DNA of 64,000 nucleotides, taken from positions 34,487 through 98,486 of the forward strand of contig NXFV01001730.1 of the NCBI GenBank assembly GCA_002803225.1, written 5' to 3'. Positions 57,331 to 64,000 of this stretch are shown piece after piece (the first letter of the stretch is position 1; each line of letters starts with the position of its first letter). Made by a program: the position numbers and the translations under genes. Source of the stretch: Gamarada debralockiae (Eukaryota > Ascomycota > Leotiomycetes > Helotiales > Hyphodiscaceae). The notes under the pieces are model-generated. The model saw nothing but the letters and a program-made list of their open reading frames with translations, ran no database searches and had not been told where the DNA came from.

Positions 57331-57750
57331 TACGAGACTATTCTCCGTAAAACCCTTAAGGCTTATGGTTGTAGGAGATATATAGTTTATGGACGACCTT
57401 TCATTCCGAGGAAACAAGCTCCAAAACGCCTCGAATTTGCCTTGAATTATCGATGGTGAGGTGTGAAGGAGTGGCGCCAGGTTTTACGGAGTGACGAGGC
57501 TACATTCGAGATAGGGAAACGAGGGAGAATCTGGGTCCGTATTAGACTTGCATTCAATCAGTATATCGAAATGGAAGGGTCGGTGTGATGGTTTGAGGAG
57601 CTTTAGGCTGGGATTTTAAATCGCTTTTAATATTCTTAACAAAGGAGGAAGGAATAGTTGTATTTGTAGTACTGCGCATCTGAAGGAGGTCCTCGAAGAG
57701 GTGATTTTCCTACTCTCTATAATTGGCTAAACGAGGATGAGAAAGAGGGG
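57331..57750 (+). pseudogene. Second Tc1-like transposase relic
   Basis: Plus strand reads YETILRKTLKAYGCRRYIV, RKQAPKRLEFALNYRW, a TGA where Trp/Arg is expected, then GVKEWRQVLRSDEATFEIGK and RGRIWVR. This is the WxxVxxSDExTFExGxRGRxWVxR block of Tc1/mariner transposases (first catalytic Asp in SDEATF). After ~57590 the frame changes, and GALGWDFKSLLIFLTKEEG matches the next conserved block. A further weak trace continues to ~57750. Frameshift plus stops make it dead. It differs from the relic at 17388-18294, so it is a different Tc1 subfamily. Confidence 0.85.
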
Positions 57751-57810
57751 TTACATTATTCCGCTTGATGGTACCTAGCTAAGTTCTTTCTTATCTAATA
57801 ATACATCGGA

Positions 57811-58974
57811 TTACCAGGAGAATGGGATCTCTCGTGCCAGCTTCTCCTGCGCTTCATAGATTCTGACAAGTCTCTCAAGGTCACGATCACGATACATCCT
57901 TTCGTCAGGATACATGACGTCTGGACCGGAAAATTCTTCGTTCGGATCGAAATCAGGAGGAAGTTTGCGCTTGGGGCGGATGACAGGAGACACTGGTGGA
58001 GTGGGAGTGCTTGGGCGAGGGGGCAAAGGTATGCCAATTTCTTTGATGTCTGTAGGAGAAAGGGACAACAGTGCTGCGACATTGTCTGCTGTCTTGGAAG
58101 AGGCGACTGGTTCCAGAGAGGGTAATTGAAATTTGAGCTTTCGCTCGGCGAACCAGAGCCTAAAGCCCTAATAAATGTCGAGAGGGTCCTGTCCCAACAC
58201 GATTCCAAGGGTTCTGGATATTTCCAAAACCGCCAACTTGCGGATTTCGAAGCTTTTGTTAGCCATTTTGCCGGCGTAGTATGGTACATATTGGCGCGGG
58301 ATATCCTTAATCCAAGGAATGGTTTGGAGGAAGGAGAAAACGGCTTGGTCCATCTCTTCAATCCACAACTTTCCAAAGCCCCAGACACCGCAGAAGCGGA
58401 TGCCATATTCTCTTACGGCCACAGTCAAATCAACGATCATGGCGATTGCATGTATTTAGTTCTCTTGAACTCTCTCTCGCTGACCTTTACAGCCCAAACC
58501 GTCGGAGGTGCGTTGACAATCCTATTTGACAAATCAGTCCAAGTAGTGCTATGTAGATAGGTTTGAACTGACAGGGAACAGATCCACTAACAGGACCTTT
58601 CGCCTTGCGATGACTTCAATGGCCATGGAAACTTGCTCAATAAGGCATGCATCTTTCGGAGGTTGATCGAGATCGATTGCAGCACCCTCTATAGGGCACC
58701 AGCCCAGCTCCAACAAAACTTCTTCTCCCCTGTATCTCTCCTTCTGTCGCTCACTACCCCTCAGCCAATTCGTCCGCATGGGCACATTCTCTTTCAACTC
58801 GGCATAAGTGATCTTCTTAGTCAAATAATCCTTCGCCAGCTTTCCAAGATCACTCTTTCTCTTATCCCGATAATAAAACGTTAATTCGCGCTCTAACTTG
58901 TATTGGCCAGGTGGGCGCACAGTTGTGGCCACAGGCCTATCCGGTGCTCGAGTTCTGGTAGTGGATTCCGCCAT
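57811..58974 (-). CDS. Hypothetical protein, gene model uncertain, interrupted by in-frame TAG
   Basis: From ATG 58974 the first exon (58573-58974) encodes MAESTTRTRAPDRPVATTVR, YKLERELTFYYRDKRKSDLG, LAKDYLTKKITYAELKE and KVLLVDLFP. I join it to 58485-58521 and then to a frame starting EYGIRFCGVWGFGKLWIEEM, running VFSFLQTIPWIKDIPRQYV, GKMANKSFEIRKLAVLEISR, LGQDPLDIY. A TAG (58168-58170) follows, yet the same frame continues convincingly as GFRLWFAERKLKFQLPSLE, RPKRKLPPDFDPNEEFSGPD and ERLVRIYEAQEKLAREIPFS to a stop at 57811. Either the TAG is a disabling mutation or a weak 63-nt intron (donor GTTTTG, acceptor ending at the TAG) removes it. No family recognised. Confidence 0.45.
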
Positions 58975-61974
58975 TTTCAAATAGATTTTACAATGTAAAT
59001 TTAATAGATTGAAAGGCGTGGTAGAGGGATCTCAAGAATCATAAATATGCGGCTCACAATTCAAAAATCCTGGATAACGTGATTTGGTAATTCTGGGGAA
59101 TATAGGGAATAGAATGTTCTCTTCTTGCCTTCGAAGGCCCATACTCGTGGACTCTGGGTAGGAGACACGAGACTGTGGGCGTAGATAGCCCTCAAGCTTC
59201 CCTTGTAGCAAACTTTAAGACAGTATCAAAAGACTTCGGATAGGAATATCATAATACAAAAACCACATGCAATGTCTGGGTCGGTCATAATGCTTGATTT
59301 TAGATGCTAGATGTGTAAAACGTGGCTTCCTGGACTCGGAAGCTCAGCCACGAAGGAGAATTCCACTTAATGCAGATGAATACTGCAGACGAAACCTCAG
59401 CTCGCTCAGAAACATGACATCGTTTTGTCCCCGTCAACATGGAAATAGTTGGACGCGTTTTGGTTCGATTTGAATCATTGTACGCGTAGAAACGTGGGAA
59501 ATCCCGAGAGGTATAGCGAGCTACAAGTCTGGTGATGAACACTTACTGACAACACAAACTCTCGCAAACTCGCCGCAATGACATCGTGGCAAAGACATCA
59601 CCCCAAGCCTGCCCTGGACGAAGCACTGTCTCCGTGCAGCTGTCAGCAATTGTAGCAATTTGCGCGTCTCGACTCCTCCAATTCCACAGCGCGACAAGAT
59701 CGGAAGCAACCTACAAAAGCGACCATCTGAAAGTCCCCCTCGGCAACCACAAGTCGACGGCAGGGGATCGCAGATCTCTCGATGGTGTTTCGAGCGTGAT
59801 AGCATACACAGAAGTTTAGAGGAACAAAGTATGTCGCTTGGGATAGTTGAGCCAGCTCGGAACTAGAGGGCAGTCGCCGACAGGTTGTACAGTTGAGACT
59901 TCCCAGAATGGTTATCAAATGCTTCTACTTTTAATCTGGTTAAGGAACAGTTGCGCTAACAGAATGCGCCCAGATCATGATAATTACTTATTTTCCGCAA
60001 CGACTTGATGCTTCCGCGCGTCTAGTATCAAAGAACGGGCAGAGACTTCCGGAGAGTACGAACTAAGATCGCACGAGCAGATTCCATTTACCATGGACCT
60101 CCATATCATTGCCCGAGAATAAGGACAGGGATGCTGGAGATGCTGGAGGCAGAGGGTGGAATCAACCCATACAGAGACTTCCTACGATTCATACTAGAAA
60201 CTTTTGGAAAGGAGCAGTTGCGGACCACAGTACAAATGTTATACAATGGACAACTCATGCCGATACTAGAAGGTCAATTGCTAGGAGCCAAGACCGAAAG
60301 GAACAATTGGCTCCTTGTTGGTTGCAGACTTGAAATGCTACTATCTTGGGCCTTGAATTTGTCCATTACAACCCCATCTATCCCTGCGACAAACCCTCCT
60401 CTATTAAGTGCTCCTCTTCTAAGAGTCTGTCTGGACTCTTCTGACTGAAAGGAATAGGTATGCCTTAATTTCGGGCAATAGAAATCATATACTCACATAC
60501 TTAGATTATGCTAGGGGTTGTTTGATAGCAAGAGAGATAGGGAGCATGAGGCCGAATACAAGAGAGGCGGAGGAGGGGGTTAGGAGAGTAACTAGCCTCT
60601 TAAAGGTCAGCTTGTGGATGATTAGTGTTGAGTGGATGAAGGGGCCAAGTGGGATACCCTGCTGTTATGCTGGAGTGAGAGACATAGGCGCTTAACGTTT
60701 TGATAATGAATGGCCCCAGAGTCTTTCTACAAATATGACTTGCCCAATCTGAGCGAAGGCAAATTTTGATCATTGTTGTTGAAAAGAAAGTCCAAAGAAC
60801 GGAATCGACGTTGTCGATGCCCGTGGGAACGGTCTGTTACCTATCGTAGCCAGCCCTGAAGATTTTGGTTTCGGAATAAGGCATTTGAACGCAATTGGTT
60901 TGACGGTACTCAGAGAAACAGGTGTGATTTGACGTTCTTGGTTGTCTAGATACTTCATGACTGATACGCAGATATTAGTGCTTCCTCGAATGCTGAGTCT
61001 GTGGCTTCTCTCGAAATCATTGAAGTGTTTGCTTGTTTGTCATTGTTTCTTCTTTATGCCTTTATACTTGTGGAGGTATTATCCTCGAAGGGCAAAGGCT
61101 TTAGCTTCGAAGACTCGGCATTGAGAGTACAAGCTACCATGGCTGTAAATTGGACATATCCCTACCCGTTCTTGATATAAATCGATTTTGAAGATTGATT
61201 TGGGGAATAAATACTATAGCAATCGCATTGAATGGGCATTAAAGTCAATGGGTTGAGGGTTAACTGACTACGTTGAAGAGGTGCCCAAGTTGACATTTGG
61301 TGGCCTGGGCGAACAATTCGCCAGCTGTATCTAAGGCGGCGGCTGTGTGAGTAAAGACCGGGACAGGGCGCTGCCAAATTCCAAGACGGGAAATAATGAA
61401 GAAAAGAAATGGGGGAACAAGTAATGACGGCCGTATGAGCGTTGTAGCCGTAGCCGTAGCCGCAGTCTGTGGCGAGATGATTGTGGCGAGGTAAGGACGA
61501 CCTGGCATTAATGGTGGGTGGATTGTGGGAGACTGGGCGGCGGAGGCAGCTATCGAGCATCTGATTATGGAAGAAGCCAAAGATTGTCCAGTCGTGTCGT
61601 GATGTCGGGAAACCAGTAAATCGCTAGGTCGAGGCCAACGAACCCTAGTTCGTTCGCCAAGGCTTCCCCTCTGGTGCAATGCGTGTAATATCTAGCCCTC
61701 TACCAGGTGAGTCCAGTCGTAGTGAAATAAATTTATGACTGAGGACTAATTCATTAACATCGAGATACAACAGAAAGTCCCTTCTAATAATAAAAATAGA
61801 TTGAAAGAACTTACACAAAATGTTGAATAATGTCACGTGTATGTTGTGGCGGAAATCGGCGGAAGCTAGAATCGACATTCATAATTTCAAATAGTGAATT
61901 TCGCCCAACAAATTCCACACCCTCGGTGTAAGTCCAAACTTCTTGTGAAGAAAGTTGTTACATGAACTAACGAT
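58975..61974. other. Long gene-poor region, 3000 bp
   Basis: No confident gene. A plus-strand frame from ATG 60131 (MLEMLEAEGGINPYRDFLRF, 105 aa) is the best candidate but matches no family I know. A frame at 59586-59819 opens only with GTG. No rRNA or repeat seen. Confidence 0.4.
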
Positions 61975-62116
61975 TTCCACAGCGTCTAGTTGGTTTATGG
62001 CGTCCGGCTGTAATTGGTCACAGTCTTACCGGAATGGTATGTTATCCATACCTTAGAATAAATTACTCTCAGGCATCTGCTAACAGATGCATCGTAGTCG
62101 CGTGTTCGACTCACGC
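61975..62116 (+). other. tRNA-like sequence, probably a relic
   Basis: Left part GTCTAGTTGGTTTATGGC then GTCCGGCTGTAATTGG resembles the D arm and anticodon arm (GTA, Tyr) of an intron-bearing fungal tRNA-Tyr. About 80 bp on, GCGTGTTCGACTCACGC is a perfect T arm with a B-box-like core, followed by CTGAGGGA and a T-run. The acceptor strands of the two parts do not pair, so an intact tRNA is unlikely. A 7-bp pairing CTCTCAG/CTGAGGG around the right part is possible but leaves no D arm. Confidence 0.3.
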
Positions 62117-62475
62117 CTGAGGGACAAACAAAAACTTTTTGCAGTTTTTGTGGTTGAGGAATTTTCTTGGGCGAGCCGAAGCTAGTGTATCTAGACGAGA
62201 CCCTAAAGGGGAAGGGAGCAGAGCGGGAAAGGGGCTTCGCCCCTTCTGAACGAATTCCTTGAATAACATGATGTTCTTCATTTCTTTTGAGGGATACTTA
62301 AGGGGCGAGCTAAATCAACTCCACTAGTAGCTAAATCAACTCGTCGGTCCCACTTTCTGGAGTACACCTATTAACCTCGCGCCACAGTACTAATTTGCAT
62401 ACGAATGCAAGGCGCAGTGATGTAATTGTGTAAACATTGAATTGTAATCAAAAGACCCAGAAAAGCTATTCCTAA
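62117..62475. other. Spacer, 359 bp
   Basis: Short direct repeats of CTAAATCAACTC (near 62310 and 62330). No gene. Confidence 0.4.
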
Positions 62476-63369
62476 TTACACCAATTCATCCAAATCGTCT
62501 AACTCGAACTCTGTATCTTGGGTATATACCTCAACGCCCCCAATTGTGTCCCTTCGCATCGCAGTTGCAGCAATTGTAGCTGCGTCCTCTATACCATCGT
62601 CCTGATAGGCTGATGCTATTCCGCACATATAGCCGCGCTCCCTCCGAGTCCCTGGCTCGTACGAATCCATGTGCCCAGCTTCAAGTCTAGCCATTGCTAG
62701 AGCAGTAGAAGATGGTCGTTTTAGCCCTGAATGGACTACAAAGAGCTGCTCTACTGGTGACTTCGGTCGGTCAAGGGCAGGGGGTGCAGAGCTGCTAGGG
62801 AGTTCCCACGACGAAGGGTACCGCCGAGTACTAGACTCTGCAACACATGATACACCACCAAGGGCACCCTTTGGACGCCCTTTACCTTTGACACGTACAG
62901 GGTCAAGTATTAGACGGGGAATTGCCGGGGAACTAGATTGTGGAGAGCGAGTCCCAGAGACATCGGGATTAGGCCTATAATAATACCAATGGCGATGAAT
63001 ATCATCAAGTAAAATCACTCCGCCATTCTTCTTGCGTTCCCAGATTGTATGATAACACGGGAGCCCAAAGGATTGTTAGATTGTACAGCTACAGCCAGGT
63101 GGCGGTAGTCCTGTAGCTGGTAACTTAGCGTGTTCCTTCAGTATCTTCTGCAGCGCGTAGCCATGTATATGCTGCAAGACAGCAGCAAAAATAGGGATAT
63201 TTACACTGTGTTTCGGCCGCAATTGCTGCTGGGCAACAGTCGTCTTGAACACTGTATGCTGGCCATCCCAATAGTGTTGCATACGTACAAATACACCTCT
63301 TAAATCCCCATTCCCACGTTGTAAGTAAGACTTCAGCGTCGCGTGACAGCCTTCAATTGGACTAGTAAC
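62476..63369 (-). pseudogene. MULE-type transposase, C-terminal part, decayed
   Basis: One minus-strand frame with a single TAA reads TSPIEGCHATLKSYLQRGNG, DLRGVFVRMQHYWDGQHTVF, FAAVLQHIHGYALQKILKEH, GLPPPGCSCTI-stop-QSFGLPCYHTI and NNGG-like WERKKNGGVILLDDIHRHWY, then VKGKGRPKGALGG and an acidic tail ending at 62476. The CxC...CYH spacing is a SWIM-type zinc motif, and the S-P-I-E-G/H-x-x-L-K and KGRPKG signatures are those of fungal Mutator-like transposases. The catalytic N-terminal part is absent: upstream of 63369 the sequence changes to the 60-bp dispersed repeat. The TAA lies within the zinc motif. Confidence 0.82.
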
Positions 63370-63374
63370 TGTAT

Positions 63375-63440
63375 GTCAGTTGAGCTGTATTTTGGGGGCG
63401 AAATATAGTGGCATTTCTAGACCTAGCTGATACAGTAAGG
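63375..63440 (+). repeat. Dispersed repeat, copy B (~65 bp)
   Basis: GTCAGTTGAGCTGTATTTT then GGGGCGAAATATAGTGG, CATTTCTAGACCTAGCTGAT and GTAAGG. Matches copy A at 56539-56600 in order and orientation with scattered transitions. It abuts the broken 5' side of the MULE relic. Confidence 0.7.
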
Positions 63441-63944
63441 TTCGAAATCGGCTTCAGTTCGGAACACACAATGATTTTATTTTGGACCCACATTTAAATA
63501 GGAACTAACCACTTATAGCTAGCCTAATTACAGACCCCTGCATTCGCTTATTTCTCCTGCTCTAAGGTGTTGCACGTGAAGTCAGACTTCTGCCTGAGGA
63601 TTTGTGACATCGCTGGCCATCGGCGGTATTTCTGCTGTATCACGTGGGAAAATTGATATCGGCCCTGTAGAACATTCTAGAACTAGCTCTGAATTGTATC
63701 GCCTTCGTGCTTTCCCTCAGATACAGTACTGGTTCTACTCCCCTAACATTGCCGTCATACCATCGACTCTGGATATTTCTCCCTCTGATATTGTCGTAAA
63801 CCAATCAACTCAGGGCATACCTCCGTAGGTTTCATTGGCAAGCTTGCAAAGATGACGTTTCTAGCGATCTACTTATGATGCAGGATTGGACGGCCAGTCT
63901 TCCGCGGTGGTAGCTTGTGCAGAATACTTTGATCATAGACGAGT
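63441..63944. other. Spacer, 504 bp
   Basis: Plus-strand frame 63604-63828 (SLAIGGISAVSRGKIDIGPV) lacks an ATG context and known motif. No gene supported. Confidence 0.4.
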
Positions 63945-63979
63945 GATTTATGGCGCGCCCTACGGGCGCGCTGTAAATC
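63945..63979. repeat. 35-nt GC-rich perfect-stem hairpin
   Basis: GATTTA-TG-GCGCGCCC-TAC-GGGCGCGC-TG-TAAATC: an 8-bp GC stem with a 3-nt loop, an internal TG/TG mismatch, then a further 6-bp stem. It lies in TE-rich DNA at the window's edge. Possibly the terminus of a mobile element. Confidence 0.8.
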
Positions 63980-64000
63980 GCGAGGACTTAGGGATTAGTT

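Noticed and set aside
57795..58406. 203-codon minus-strand frame
   Set aside because: Alternative frame to the more protein-like EYGIRFCGVWGFGK...PFDPNEE-type frame; its composition looks random.
1..64000. CRISPR arrays, operons, ribosomal RNA
   Set aside because: No regular spacer-repeat array or rRNA seen; gene structure with introns is eukaryotic.

Overview
This window is a piece of nuclear chromosome from a filamentous ascomycete (Pezizomycotina). The evidence is many short GT-AG introns of roughly 45-80 nt, compact gene spacing and single-copy housekeeping genes of clearly fungal type, including a DIM-5-type H3K9 methyltransferase, an Ssk2-type MAPKKK and a fungal Med16. Transposon relics carry stops that fit C-to-T and G-to-A (RIP-like) decay. 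Leotiomycetes/Helotiales is my best guess for the class, but that is inference from protein flavour and not proven.

Left part (1-17.3 kb) is gene-dense and conserved. It holds the 3' part of MED16, an F-box-like ORF, the GID4/VID24 substrate receptor, mago nashi and COPI beta subunit SEC26 (head-to-head), sphingoid long-chain base kinase, RRP1 and the H3K9 methyltransferase (head-to-head, 166 bp apart), and a coiled-coil protein of unknown role.

Middle part (17.3-43 kb) alternates live genes with wreckage. Live genes are a fatty-acid-hydroxylase/sterol-desaturase-family protein, a large alpha/beta hydrolase with a disordered N-terminus, a membrane-anchored monothiol glutaredoxin, two F-box-like proteins, the histone-fold DNA polymerase epsilon subunit DPB4, and a Ser/Thr-rich single-pass membrane protein. 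Broken genes are a Tc1-like transposase, a calcineurin-like phosphoesterase, an MFS transporter with several frameshifts, and a PLP-dependent decarboxylase fragment. Two MITE-like inverted-repeat elements and a minisatellite lie here, in long gene-poor gaps.

Right part (43-59 kb) is again conserved: the SSK2/BOS4-type MAPKKK diverging from the replication-initiation factor SLD3, then APQ12, GPN3 and S-adenosylmethionine synthetase (the last two head-to-head), and an uncertain gene interrupted by an in-frame stop. From 55.6 kb to the end, gene content falls. This stretch holds AT-rich DNA, a second Tc1-like relic, a MULE-type transposase relic with a SWIM-like motif, a 60-bp module present twice about 6.8 kb apart, a tRNA-like sequence, and a 35-nt GC-rich hairpin at the very end.

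Functionally the intact genes are housekeeping: transcription, splicing/EJC, secretion, sphingolipid signalling, rRNA processing, heterochromatin, DNA replication, stress signalling and methyl-group supply. I see no biosynthetic gene cluster and no convincing new multi-gene system. The most notable items are the decayed genes, the small non-autonomous elements, the terminal hairpin, and a few unusual introns.
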